Notes: generated by a model from the sequence alone, not told the origin. A stretch of 64,000 bases of DNA from Capra hircus (GCF_001704415.2 NC_030811.1:3382501-3446500); one strand, 5' to 3'; positions 22,930 through 34,089 are shown, counted from the stretch's first letter. Made by a program: numbers and translations.

Positions 22930-23090
22930 GCATAGGCAGATCTTCTTGCTTCTCTGATCCAACACTTCCCAGCTTCACTCAAAATAAAACCCAAAGCCCT
23001 ACACCGGTGAGTACGCTCTGGACCCTGAGTGGTCTCTGGCCCCATTCATGCGACAGACCCTCTCCTGCCCCGATCTGCTATGGATGTCAC
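22930..23090 (+). mobile_element. L2 LINE fragment
   Basis: 'cttcactcaaaataaaaccc' followed by 'aaagccctaca' and 'ctctggccccattc' match the L2 3' region. Diverged. Confidence 0.5.
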
Positions 23091-23173
23091 ACTTTAACCC
23101 CATACCTTAGTTTTCTTTATATCTCTACTTGACATTCACTCACTTATTATCTTCCCAGCATGGATCTAAACAA

Positions 23174-23378
23174 CTAGAGTGAAAGTCACTCAGTCGTGTC
23201 CGACTCTTTGCGACCCCATGAATCGCAGCATGCCAGGCCTTCCTGTCCATCACTAACTCCCAGAGTTCACTCAAACTCACATCCATTGAGTCAGTGATGC
23301 CATCCAGCCATCTCATCCTCTGTTGTTCCCTTCTCCTCCTGCCCCCAATCCCTCCCAGCATCAGGGTCTTTTCCAATT
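23174..23378 (-). mobile_element. BovB LINE 3' fragment
   Basis: Complement of the BovB end: 'gtcactcagtcgtgtccgac' to 'cccagcatcagggtctttt'. Confidence 0.92.
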
Positions 23379-24091
23379 GTAAACTTACATATTTGCAATA
23401 AAAGCCACTCTTATAAGGCTACTTACGTTACTGTCACTGTCTTGAAATTAGGTCAAATTGTATTAATTTAGCTTTTATAATAATCACTCATCCAGCTTCA
23501 AAGCTGAGATGTTTAATCCTTTCAGAGAAAATTCATTTGCTGCATATGAAAGTTACCATGAGAATTTTAATTAAATGGATTGTGTCTAAAAATGAACTTG
23601 CGAATTATATTTTGGGGAATGCCAGAATGCAACCTAAAGCAATATATTATGTCCAATATCTTCAAGATATTATCCAGCTCAAAATTCTGAAAATAACCCC
23701 CCTCCAATTCTCTTAGTTTTCTAAATACACAGGCACTGAAATAAGTCATCACACAAATTCTATAAAACATATTATTGTCTGACACTAATTCCAGGACACA
23801 GAAGGCTAATTGCCCACTGTAAAGAGACAATGAAATAATCAAAGGGTACATTATGAAATTACTAGAACACTGATCTCTGCAGTGAAACAGAATTTAAGTA
23901 AAACATTCTAGAAATCATAAGCCTATCCCGGGTAGATGAAATCACCTCCGTTTTTATTAACTTCTAACCACCTGCTTTCACCCTGAAATGAAACATCTAA
24001 ATCCCATTCAGCCTCCTCGTCTCATCCCTGAGTGAGCAGCCATCATCACCCTGGACTTTCACAATCCTCCCTCTGCCTTTCCCTAGTTGCT
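23379..24091. other. AT-rich unique sequence, no gene seen
   Basis: Strongly AT-rich from 23400 to 23900. The longest frame (minus strand, 23567-23851) has no recognisable features. Confidence 0.5.
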
Positions 24092-24362
24092 CTGCTGCTG
24101 CTAAGTCACTTCAGTCGTGTCCAACTCTGTGCAACCCCATAGACAGCCTCCTACCAGGCTCCCCCGTCCCTGGGATTCTCCAGGCAAGAATACTGGACTG
24201 GGTTGCCATTTCCTTCTCCAATGCATGAAAGTGAAAAGTGAAAGGGAAATTGCTCAGTTGTGTCCAACTCTTAGCGACCTCATGGACTATAGCCCACCAG
24301 GCTCCTCCGTCCACGGGATTTTCCAGGCAAGAATACTGGAGTGGGGTGCCATTGCCTTCTCT
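24092..24362 (-). mobile_element. Bov-A2 dimer SINE
   Basis: 'tgctgctgctaagtcacttc' start, first monomer, 'atgcatgaaagtgaaaagtg' linker, second monomer ending 'ggggtgccattgccttctc'. Confidence 0.94.
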
Positions 24363-24637
24363 GGAATTGCCAAAATCAGCAAAAGTGCCCTCCTAAATAA
24401 TCTATTGACATTTCTACATAAATTATATGCTTCAGGTGAGGGTATCACGAACTCCATGAGGCTGAGTACTCACTATGGGGACAACGATCCATCAACGTGA
24501 AGACAGTTTAGAAGTCAGTGCTGAGGACTGACCTGGGCTCCTGGGATGTTACCTGTGCGTTTGAGCAGGAAACCCATCACCAAGAAATATGAGGAAAGCC
24601 TTTAACCAATAGAAATCTGTATTAAATTATCCTGGTC

Positions 24638-24850
24638 TTGGGCTTCCCTGGTAGCTCAGATGGTAAAGAATCTGCCAGCAATGCAGGAGGCCCAAGTCCA
24701 TTCCCTCAGTCAGGAAGATCCCCTGGAGAAGGGAACGGCAACCCAGTCCAGTATTCCTGCGTGGAGAATTCCACAGAGGAGCCTGGTGGGCTAGAGTCCA
24801 TGGCACTGCAAAGAGTCAGACACGACTGAGTGACTAACACACACACACAT
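24638..24850 (+). mobile_element. Bov-tA SINE
   Basis: 'gggcttccctggtagctcag' head, tail 'cacgactgagtgactaacac' followed by a short CA run. It forms an inverted pair with the next SINE. Confidence 0.93.
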
Positions 24851-24871
24851 CCAGGTCTTAATGTTATCTTG

Positions 24872-25073
24872 GTGGTGATTTAGTTGCTAAATGACGTCCG
24901 ACTCCTGCGACCCCATGGACTGTAGCGCACCAGGCTCCTCTTTCCATGGGATTCTCCAGGCAAGGATACTGGAGTGGGTTGCCATTCCCTTCTCCAGGGG
25001 ATCTTCCCAACCCAGGGACTGAACTGGAATCTCCACTGCAGGCAGATTCTTTACTGCTAAGACACCAGGGACG
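24872..25073 (-). mobile_element. Bov-tA SINE
   Basis: Complement copy: 'gcgaccccatggactgtagc' through 'ctttactgctaagacaccag'. Only about 20 bases separate it from the plus-strand copy. Confidence 0.92.
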
Positions 25074-25349
25074 AGTTAGTGAGGAGCTACGATCTTAATT
25101 CTGCTTAAAACGGCACTGGATGCATTTTCTTCACTTGGAATCAACGTCCCAATGTCACTATTAGTCATAAATCTACTGTCCCTCAAAAGCCTGCTTAAAC
25201 TCCACCCTCAGTCACCTCCTGGCAGGGAGATTCTCTCCAGGCTCGTGTTAGAGGCAGACCAGACTGCAGAGAAGGGGACTGGCGGCTTTGAGGGAAGGTG
25301 TTTCGTGTCCTTGAGCCTACTCTTTCTCTTATGCAAAGGGGACGATGGG

Positions 25350-25460
25350 CTCTGTAGTTCCCAAGCCTGGCCCATCATCGGAATCAAAAACCAAAACAGC
25401 CTGGGTCCCACCTCCAGGAGAAATAACTCTCCTGGGGGAGACTCAGACATGTTTAAGGGC
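25350..25460. mobile_element. Possible MER5-type fragment
   Basis: 'gtagttcccaagcctggccc', 'atcggaatcaa' and 'gggtcccacctccagg' have the MER5A/B order, but with substantial divergence. Confidence 0.4.
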
Positions 25461-25613
25461 TCCAAGAAATCTGAACGATCATCTGAATGAAACTATTCGA
25501 TGAAACTAGTGAATCTGAAGATGCCACTGTCTTCAAAGGCTCAGAAGAACTGTCCTGAGAACATAAATATAGTAAGACAAGCTTTAGGGGGTGATCGAAC
25601 CATTATTACACTT

Positions 25614-25832
25614 ACATGCTCAGTCGCTTAGTTGCGTCTGACTCTTTTGCGATTCCATGGACTGTAGCCTGCCAGGCTCCTCTGGCCATGGAATTCTTCC
25701 TAGGCAAGAATTCTGGGGCGGGTTTCCGTTTGCTCCTGCAGGGGATCTTCCAGACCCAGAATCGAACCCGTGTCGCCTGCATTGCCTCCATTGCAGGCAG
25801 ATTCTTTACCACTTAGCCACCCGGGAAGCCCT
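25614..25832 (-). mobile_element. Bov-tA SINE
   Basis: 'ctcagtcgcttagttgcgtc' at the left and 'ccacttagccacccgggaag' at the right; complement orientation. Confidence 0.92.
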
Positions 25833-25859
25833 TATTCCAATTCATTAATTTATTCCAAT

Positions 25860-26000
25860 TATTCAGTGAATATTTTTGAGTGCCTGCTGCCTGCCCTGCC
25901 CTCTTCTAAGGTGCTGAGTACAGAACAGTTGATATAAATGGTTCCTGCTCTGATGGAGCAAACCGGCTGGCGTCAGACGGTGAAGAGGGTAATGAACAAA
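25860..26000. mobile_element. Possible old L2/MIR-class fragment
   Basis: 'cagtgaatatttttgagtgc', 'taaggtgctgagtacagaac' and 'gaacaaaacagtgacaaaga' resemble a common old mammalian repeat block. The class is uncertain. Confidence 0.4.
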
Positions 26001-26085
26001 ACAGTGACAAAGACAGACAGGAATGGTGTCCCGGACTAGAGGACAGGTGGTTAGTCCCAGGCTCCTGACTGGAAGGTCCCAGCGC

Positions 26086-26760
26086 AGAGGGCCGTCTCGC
26101 AGCACTGCGGTGCGGGTGCTGGTGGCGAGTGGGGTGGGCCTGAGGGGTACACCCCCCGCTGCCGCCATGACGACGTGGGGCCGCGAAGAAGCTGCCCAGC
26201 GCTTGTGACAGAGCGGAGGGGAGGAAGCGGGGACACGTCTGTGCTCCCAACACGTGCCAGCCCTGAGTGCTGGGCTGACCCCACGTCTGCCCAAGACGCT
26301 GTTTCCACGGCCCCTGCAGCGGGTCAGAGAAGGTCGCCACAGGCCCGGCCCCCTCAGCCGACTGGCGGATCCCCCCGGGGCTAGACGTCCGGGCTCTAGG
26401 AAGCCGCCGCACCTTCTCTCGGGGTCGTTAGAAAGCATCCCTGGATGTTTCCGGCAGTGTCCTCACCGGGGGCCCGCTGGGAGGACTTGGAATCGGGGCA
26501 TCTCGACTCCCTTCACTCCGAGGCTCGCGGCCGCTGAGGGCCGAGCTGCCTTCCTGAGGGCGGGCGGGAACCCGCGGTCAGCGCGCGGCCGCTAGTCAGC
26601 GCTGGGCCGTTCGCGCGAGACGCTGGCGCGAGACCGGAAGTGGGGTTCGCAGAGGTCGCCTCACCGCGGCCAGCCTGGCGGTTCTCTTGAGCCCGGGAGG
26701 GCGATGAGAGCAGAATAGGGCCTCTCCCCGGGACCCTAACTTGGGCCGGCAGGTGAGCTG
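26086..26760. promoter_or_regulatory. CpG island, candidate promoter
   Basis: By hand count there are about 68 CpGs in 26041-26760 in GC-rich sequence, an observed/expected ratio around 0.85-0.9, far above the rest of the window. The densest part is 26521-26660. It contains a full ETS-family site 'accggaagtg' (26633-26642), typical close to transcription starts of CpG-island promoters, and two 'gcggccgc' octamers. On the plus strand 'ggcag|gtgagc' at 26752/26753 is a strong 5' splice-site match; on the minus strand a weaker donor-like 'gcggtgaggc' lies near 26655-26664. No TATA box is evident. No coding first exon is recognisable, so a non-coding first exon or an lncRNA promoter is the simplest reading. 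It could also be a methylated remnant. Confidence 0.7.
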
Positions 26761-27139
26761 GGAGCCCCGGGCCAGGCTTGTCCTGCAGGCTCCAGAGTCC
26801 TCGCCGTGGCCAGCGCCAGACCCCAGCCTTGAGGCAGGGGTGAACCTCCCCCCCACCTCCGCCTCCGTGGGTCACAAGGGAGCCTGAGGGTCGGCTGGGT
26901 CCTGGGCGCCAGGCTCCCTCAGTGATGATGGCTGGGCGGGTCCGGGTGCCTGATGCTGAGGACTCTGCCTGCTGAGGTCTGCCACTTGATCAGCACCAGG
27001 AGAGGATCCAGACTGGACGCCAGATGAGCGCTCCAGGGCTGGATAACCCACCCGGTGGGAACCCCTCCTCTTAGCCAGGACCTGGACCTTGGAGGGTGAA
27101 AGCTGAGCTTGCTGAGCTTGCGGACCTTGCCCTTACTTG

Positions 27140-27425
27140 TCAGAACAGAGAATATTTGTTTTGGCGGAGACTTACAGGACTTTGCTACTTGACCGTGACC
27201 TGACCTCAAGGACAAAGGCTCTAACACCAGGAAGTCTGCAGCAACTGACCATGCCCCTCCCTCACCTTTACTAGGAAAGGGCTTTGCTGAAAGCTTTGGG
27301 GAGTTCACGGTTATCTGGGCACGAGCCACTGGCCTCGCTTCACGGCCCTGCAACCTTTCTCTGTTCCAAACTGATGTTTGAGGGTTATTCGGCCTTACCA
27401 TGCACCTGGCCTGCCTGTAACACCA
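27140..27425 (+). mobile_element. Endogenous retrovirus LTR (3' half)
   Basis: 'gaccatgcccctccctcacc', 'agctttggggagttcacgg' and 'gggcacgagccac' align with the LTR at 21340-21600; 'ccctgcaacctttctctgtt' stands where the polyadenylation signal AATAAA should be, so that signal is lost. The end is near 'cctgtaaca'. No internal viral sequence adjoins it. Confidence 0.6.
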
Positions 27426-27754
27426 GCACACGCCAAGTCACCCACAGATGTTTGCTGAAATGAAGGATGCCTTCTCCTGCCTCTTGATGAATGATTCGGC
27501 CACATTCAGAAGTTGCCCAGAGTTCAAAGACCAATAACGTCCTGCTTCTAGAGCTAGATGCTGCGTTGAAGTTTTTCTAGGTTGATTTTCTCTTCTCACA
27601 CTTTCATCCTCTGTCCATTCCTCTCCCACATCCACATCCTGTCCTCCTGTCCTGTCAGTCTAACACGGCCATTTCTCACCACTCTGGTTTCTGCATTCTG
27701 AATACTTGCTCACTCTGCCCAAACCCCCATTATTTTTAAATGAAAAACTAAAAT

Positions 27755-27862
27755 TTTTTTGGCTGTGCCACATGACACTTGGGATCTTAGTTCCCTGACC
27801 AGCGATCGAACCCCTGCATTGGCAGTGCAGAGTATTAACCCCTGGACTGCCAGGGAAATCCT
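27755..27862 (-). mobile_element. CHR-type SINE
   Basis: 'ttggctgtgccacatgacac', 'ggatcttagttccctgacc' and 'ctggactgccagggaaatcc' are the complement of a CHR SINE head. Confidence 0.85.
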
Positions 27863-28859
27863 CAGACCTCCATTCTTGTCTCCTCTATTTAGTCATCTGC
27901 CCCATCCTCTGCCCTGTAATTTCCAGGGCTGGCTCACAGGAAAGAAGCTGCTTCTTTCCTCTCGGGGGTGGTTTCAGTCCTGCCCCAGCTCCAGGAATGC
28001 TCCAATGAACAGCACATATTTCAACTTTGACTCTCCCCTGCTTTCTCTAATTAGGTGAGGTTTTTTTGCATCTCTTCTCCTAAATTAAGCTGCTGCTTGT
28101 ACATTAAACAAAGCAACCGCGTGAAAATCTGGAGTCCTCTTTGTTTTAGAAAAGTTCCCTCCTACTTGACCTTGGCTGTCTTGGGAGGTTCACGTAACTC
28201 CCACATGCATCTATGCAAAGTCCGAAGCCTGAAATAATGCCATTACTGCCATAACATCCAGTGAGGTCTGGATCTGGTGGCACCGATGGGCAAGTGTTTC
28301 TGGGAGAAGACAGATGACTGTGATGGGGAAGCACAGTAGACCGCAAACTTAACCTGTGACAGAAATGCTTCTGGGCAATGTGGGGCTTCAGAAGCACCAG
28401 GGGATCGTGGATGGTTGCAATGAAAGAAATCTTATATATATAAACACAGACTCTCAGAAAATCTACCACAGAGATTAGAAGGTGATAAGCAACCCTTCCT
28501 GCCACATCAGGGAAGACATGGCAGAGACACCAACAAGATCAATCAAGGTTTGTCAGTCGATCCAGTCCATCTCTTTAAAAATATCTCAGAAGGACACAGA
28601 GACTGGAAAAGACAGTAGGAACACTTTTCACAAATATACCCAGTAATTCTGCAAGAAGGGACTGGCTTTCTGGAAGAATGACTGTCATGAAGACCAGCCC
28701 ACGATCACAGGGAAACAAGAAATGTGATTCTGGGTTACTTCCTGCTTTCTGCCCGAAAGTATCCGGCGAGCTCATCAAAGCTGCTGGCGTTCACAGGTTG
28801 GGAGAGACCACCCTTCTGCCTGCCTAGTTCCCCCACTCCCCCCACGCTGAGCCTCATTT
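27863..28859. other. Unique sequence, no gene seen
   Basis: No repeat family or exon recognised. The short TA run 28433-28441 is the only simple sequence. Confidence 0.5.
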
Positions 28860-28882
28860 ATTGGGTAATTTAATTACCCAAT
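28860..28882. repeat. Perfect short palindrome
   Basis: Two 11-base arms ('attgggtaatt' and 'aattacccaat') around a single T. It would form a tight hairpin as single strand. The arms contain TAATT homeodomain-type cores in both directions. Confidence 0.95.
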
Positions 28883-29054
28883 CCTTTTAGTTTTCTCCAT
28901 GAATGATCCCCGACGCCAGTTTCTATGTAAGATTCTCTTACTGATCTGAAGAATCCATCTGTACACAGGGTGCCATTGATAGGGAATGAACCTCTACTGA
29001 TGAATCACAGCTGAGCACAGTCATAATTCTGGGCATGTCACAGCCTGTGCAGCA

Positions 29055-29210
29055 AGGGTCTCACCGCAGCTTCACAGCAACCCATGACATAATGCTCAGC
29101 ATCTCTGCCGACAGAGGAGGGAATTCTGTCTCACAGAAATTAGACGGCTTTCTCAGCAACTGGGGGCAGAACTGACCTGGGGCCTGAGTCCCACTCTCAT
29201 CAGCCTTGCC
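29055..29210 (-). mobile_element. MIR SINE fragment
   Basis: 'ttcacagcaacccatgacat', 'gacggctttctcagcaactg' and 'gcctgagtcccactctc' fit the complement of MIR. Diverged. Confidence 0.45.
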
Positions 29211-29470
29211 TCCCTCTCCCGTGGAAGCTGGTAAACATGGCCCGATGGGTGGGGTGGAGAGGAAGCAGAGTGTGCAGGCCGTGTATTTACTCCGTGTGGA
29301 CTGGGGTCGCCACGGTAGAAGGCACGGCGCTACATGATTGATGGAAAATGCCTCATCTAAAAAGTAGCAACTTCATTTCTTGCAAATAAAACTCAATAAT
29401 TTCATCTGATTCTCACTGGTTTTCCCTAAAAATGGATAATTTGGAGCCAGAAAGTGGGTTGATGTGATGT

Positions 29471-29670
29471 ACAGTTGACCCTTGAACAACTTGAAGGGGT
29501 TAATCGTATAATTTAGAGTCAAACCCTGGCACTTGTGCTTCCCCGGAGTCCTTGAAGTTAACCATTCGTGGACTGTGCAGTTCTGTATGTAATATTTGCT
29601 ACTGAAAAATATCCGTGTGTGAATGGACCCACACAGTTCAAAGCTGTGCTGTTCAGGCGGTCAGCCGTAC
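29471..29670. mobile_element. Tigger2-like DNA transposon remnant
   Basis: Left end 'acagttgacccttgaacaac' (29471-29490) is nearly the remembered consensus. The right end 'gtgctgttcaggcggtcag' near 29648-29666 is its diverged inverted copy. About 200 bp, non-autonomous, and related to the element at 10066. Confidence 0.75.
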
Positions 29671-30598
29671 TGTGAGAAGGCATTTCGCCCAGTTCATTGG
29701 CCCTGAAAACTGGTCTTCCTGTCTCCTCCAGGCTGTGTCTCCCACTTGCCCACGTGTCCATATACAGTCCCGGCCCCTTCTCCCAAATCCCCTCCAGCAT
29801 TCGGGGTCTGCCCACACTGAGGCTCCTCTGTAAGTCTTTCCCGAATGCTTCTGGAACCCCGGGACCTCCTCCCCGCAGAGGCACATGTCTGCCGTGGGTG
29901 CCATTTCAGTTAGGGAGCCTTAAGTCGTCCTCTGCTGTTGACGCCTTCAGGCCTCATTTTCTGACAGTTACAACCTTCCCAAACACCAGGAGATGCTATG
30001 ACCGCCATCCTCAGACAGCATGGTCTCTGCCTTTACAAAGCCCTGCACTGGAGTCCTAGTAACACATACTGATGTCCGTGTTCAGCTCTCTGGCCTCAAC
30101 TTCCAAATGAAGACAATTACACGACACACGGGAGGATCCATATGCAAAGACCCTAGATGAACATCTTTGTAAAACAGCTGCTCAGCACTCGTGGGTTGAG
30201 AATGACTGCTAATTACTCGGGGATGTTGGGTGGTCCTAGGCCCTTACCAAGGAGGTTTAAGAATCCTTTGATGACTCTAAGAGATCAGTATTATTTTAAA
30301 TAATTCACTAACATTTTTGAAACTGTTGAGTCATGAATCAGCTAGAGACAAAACACTCCACTATATTTTTCATATAGTTATCAACAGTGCATGTAACTTC
30401 CATATATTAAAATGTTTTGCACGTAGGAATAATCAGCATGCCCTAGAAAGCAATCCACAGGAAACATTTTAGTACCAAATAATGTTGAAAAATAGACACA
30501 AAGATATGAATGTTTCTATTAATGGGAGGATTAAAAGAACACGGGAGTGCAGGGCTACAAAGGGAGGGATGGGAATTCGGGTATTTTATGAGCCTATA
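29670..30598. other. Unique sequence, no gene seen
   Basis: 29670-30060 is GC-balanced with open frames on both strands but no domain. 30270-30480 is AT-rich. No repeat recognised. Confidence 0.45.
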
Positions 30599-30820
30599 AG
30601 GGCTTCCCAGATGGTAATAGTGGCAAAGAATCCACCTGCCAACGCAGGAAACATACGAGAAGCAGGTTCAATCCGTGGGTTGGGAAGATGCCCTGGAGGA
30701 GGGCACGGCAGCCCACTCCACAGTTCTTGCCTGGAGAATCCCATGGACAGAGGAGCCTGGCGGGCTCCAGTCCATTGGGTTGCAGAGTTGGGCACTACCG
30801 GATCAACTTACCTCACATGC
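30599..30820 (+). mobile_element. Bov-tA SINE
   Basis: 'gggcttcccagatggtaata' head variant, 'caggttcaatccgtggg', tail 'ggcactaccggatcaactta'. Confidence 0.9.
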
Positions 30821-31206
30821 ACGAATAAGCCTGTAAGTATTCAGTTCAGAAAGGCGAGAGGACAGTTTGAAGACGCAACATAGGAACTCCAAGCATAGGC
30901 TCATTGACCTTTTCCACTTCAGCCTGAGAATGGATGAGTAGTTTCCTGATTGCTCACTCTGGGCCTTGCCAGAGGCAGTCACAGGTTAATGCCAGGTGTG
31001 GTCTGTGAATCACATTCCATTTTGCCACCAGGTTCATTTTGATGTACTGAATATGATGAGCTAGCAATTCTCCCTCTGACACTAGTTGGCAGGCTTGAGG
31101 TTTTCCAAGGTGGATAGTGAACTATATGCCACCAACCCATGTGGAAAAGAAGGGAATGCTGAAAGCAACAAAGGACTGAGTTTGCTCTCTATGAATGAAG
31201 ATAAAA

Positions 31207-31432
31207 GGGTGCCTCCCCACTGGCTCAGCAGCAGAGAACCCACCGCTGGGCAAGAGCTGCAGGAGATGTGGGTTTGATTCCTGGGTCTGGAAGGTCCCCT
31301 GGAGGAGGGCGTGGCCACCCACTCCAGTACTCTTGCCTGGAGAATCCCATGGACAGAGGAGCCTGGGGGGCCGTAGTCCATGGGGCTGCAAAGAGTCGGC
31401 CACGACTGAAGCTACTGAGCACGCACACATGC
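31207..31432 (+). mobile_element. Bov-tA SINE
   Basis: 'ctccccactggctcagcagc' head, 'gggtttgattcctgggtctg', tail 'cggccacgactgaagctact'. Confidence 0.9.
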
Positions 31433-31489
31433 AATGAATAAAGGAAAAAATACACAAAAGCGCTTAACACGGAGTTGAGCTCATAGTAG

Positions 31490-31706
31490 GGCTTCCCAGA
31501 TGGTGCTAGCGGGAAAGAGCGAGCCAGCCTGCCAAGGCAGGAGCCGTAAGAGACCTGGGTTCGATCCCTGGGTCGGGAAGATCCCCTAGAGGAGGGCACG
31601 GCCACGCACTGCAGTATTCTTTCCTGAAGAGTCCCATGGACAATGGAGCCCAGCAGGCTTCAATCCAGAAGGGTCAAAAACAGTCAGGACAGGTCTGAAG
31701 CAACTT

Positions 31707-31709
<3 letters not shown>
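31490..31709 (+). mobile_element. Bov-tA SINE ending in an AC microsatellite
   Basis: 'gggcttcccagatggtgcta' head as in the copy at 30599, 'gggttcgatccctgggtcgg', tail 'gtctgaagcaacttagt', continuing directly into an AC repeat. The third same-strand Bov-tA in 1.1 kb. Confidence 0.9.

Positions 31710-31755
<46 letters not shown>
31710..31755. repeat. (AC)23 microsatellite
   Basis: Uninterrupted 46-base AC run at the 3' end of a Bov-tA, from which it probably grew. Likely length-polymorphic. Confidence 0.97.
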
Positions 31756-31758
<3 letters not shown>

Positions 31759-32165
31759 CTTCTAGTAAGAGTCTGTTAATTGATGTTATTATTGCTGCTT
31801 TTATTATTATTACTCCTACTGCTATTCTACCGATTGGAAAATTGAACAGGACAAACCCTTGAACTTGGGAGAATGAAAAGTTCTACCAAAGCAGGCACAT
31901 CTTCTAGGATGCCTCAACAGTAATTAAAGTTCTGATGGCATCTTGACCATAACATCACCAGACAGTGATCCTCAATTCGAAAGTATGAAACTTGAAATAC
32001 GGGCTGGCCGTCCTTTGCCCACGGACACCCTGCTGCACAAACCCAGACCCAGACCCAGAGCATCCCTGGCCGCAGCCCAGGCTTGGGGGAGAGCCACCAG
32101 TGAGCACGTCTGTGGCCCCGCACACGTGCCACCTGCACACACTGCTGCTCGCTAGGCAAGATTAG

Positions 32166-32256
32166 TGTGTGCTCAGGCCCTCAGTCGTGGCCGACTCTTC
32201 ACGGCCCCGTGGACTGCAGCCTGCCCGGCTCCTCTGTCCACGGGATTGCAGAGTGT
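32166..32256 (-). mobile_element. Bov-tA SINE, partial
   Basis: 'ccctcagtcgtggccgactc' to 'ggctcctctgtccacgggat', then unrelated sequence; only the BovB-derived end remains. Confidence 0.8.
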
Positions 32257-34089
32257 GACCAGTTCCAAAGCAGAGCCCTTCACGGGACGTAACAACCGGG
32301 TCTGCTTGTGGCTTCACTGGGATGCGGACCGTCCTCCAGGCTCCCTTCCTGGCTCACTGCACAGCCACCCATCCTGGGCTGTAATTACACGACTTTAGGG
32401 AAAGAGAAAGCCAAAGCTCAGGCCCCAAGGTCAACACACACACGGCTCCGACAGGGCCTCATCCCCAAGGAGGAGAGAAAGGGGTACCAAGGACGGCAGG
32501 CCAGTGGCTACCGCACATTCACTGCAAACACATGCAGATGTAGACACAGGCTGGCACACACACGCGAGTAGACCCACACACAGACATACACGCACGCCTC
32601 TAAGGAAACACGCGGTACGCAGACAGAATTGGTTTCAGACCCCCGATCCACTGTTTACTACATTCTTTTATGTCATTCACATTGCTTAATCCATTTCTTA
32701 ATCTGTAAGTTGTGAAATCAATATAGGAGGCACCAACCAGCAATATCTCTTTAAAGAAGGGAGCATATTAAATATTAATAAACACCTAAGAATAAGTGTA
32801 AGGTTTGTTTGATAAAACTTTTGTATCATATATTTTAAGATGCATACACATAAACCTATACATTCACGTCTACAGGTCCTCTGGCATGCTGATAAATATG
32901 TGTATATATACATGTATATATATACACACACATACACATACAAACCCATATACGTGCATGGTTGTTATACAGAAACATATTTGTTGTCTGGGTTTACTGT
33001 CAAAATTTTTGAGATACTGACAACACCAACTGTCAGCTCCCTCCTCCTTTAAAACACCTATTCCTGCAAAGAGAGAGGAGGTGGGAAGAGAGACAGGAGG
33101 GGACAGGATGCCGATGCCTCTGGGTGGTGTCTGAGCCAGAGTGTGGAAGCATTGCCTTGTGAAAGTCAGACGCAAACCCGGCAAGAAACGTCCACATATC
33201 TGTGCCCAGGCGCACCTTGCACACACCACCTGTGACACACCCACAGCGTCACTGCTCCTCTCCCAGGATCCCCTTGGGCAGACAGGTGTGGAAGAGGCTG
33301 GACACCATGACGAGCGGGTGGAGACCACACTGCCGAAGACCCTGAATGGCGTGCGTTGTCTGGTCCCCTTTGCCCTCTCTGACCATCTCTGCCTCTGAAA
33401 GGTGCTGACCACAGTACCTTCCCCACCCTCTCACCTGGGGAGAAAGCTAAGATAAAACACTCTCCTAGAAACACGTGGCCAGGTGTGCCCAGAAGTTAGA
33501 GATGCTGGCACCAGCCAGGGACTGACCCAGGGTGATGGCCCCGGGCCTGTGCCCCTACGCAGGACGCAACTTGAGAAGATGCTACAGAAACAGCACACCA
33601 CCCCTGCCAAAGCCCTCCTCTGTGGACAGCCCAGAAAAAGGAATAATCGCAAACTGATGCTCCCTGAGAACCACCAAAAGCAACAAAACACAGCCCTCAC
33701 CCAAGATGAGGGTGCTCTAGAGGAGAAGGCGATCTTCCCAGGGCCCAGCCTGACATTTTCCCCACAGCTGGCCACCCCTGCTGGGTGGAGACATCCCTCC
33801 CACCTGCCCCAACCCGCCTCCCTTTGAAGAGTCAGGAAGCTAGGGAAACCCGTGAAAACCAGTGCAGTGGACATCTGCACAGGCTTCACGGAGACGTCAC
33901 AGCTGTTACCACACTACTGCATTGCCCCTCTCCTGCTCTCTCTGTATACACATATGTCTATCTGTATGCATGCACGTGTGGGTATATGCATACACACAGA
34001 CTTTCCCTGCTAAACCATCTGAAAGCCACTTACAAACAACACCCACCAAGTAACTTCAGCATGAATTTCCTGATAAGGGCATTCTCCTA
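32257..34089. other. Unique sequence with simple repeats
   Basis: 32826-32965 is a TA/CA low-complexity patch ('gtatatatacatgtatatat'). 33060-33880 has several overlapping open frames on both strands (up to 180 codons, minus strand) but no domain or start context that singles one out. 33940-34000 is a second TA/CA-rich patch. Confidence 0.45.

Noticed and set aside
26161..26208. 'gccgccatgacg' at 26161 as a translation start
   Set aside because: Good start context, but the frame stops after 13 codons.
25863..26438. 191-codon minus-strand frame over the CpG island as a gene
   Set aside because: High GC lowers stop frequency; frames are open on both strands here and none shows a domain.
21340..27425. 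A provirus bounded by the two LTR halves
   Set aside because: No viral coding sequence was recognised between them; the interval is made of SINEs, BovB, L2, unique DNA and a CpG island. Listed only as a weak possibility.
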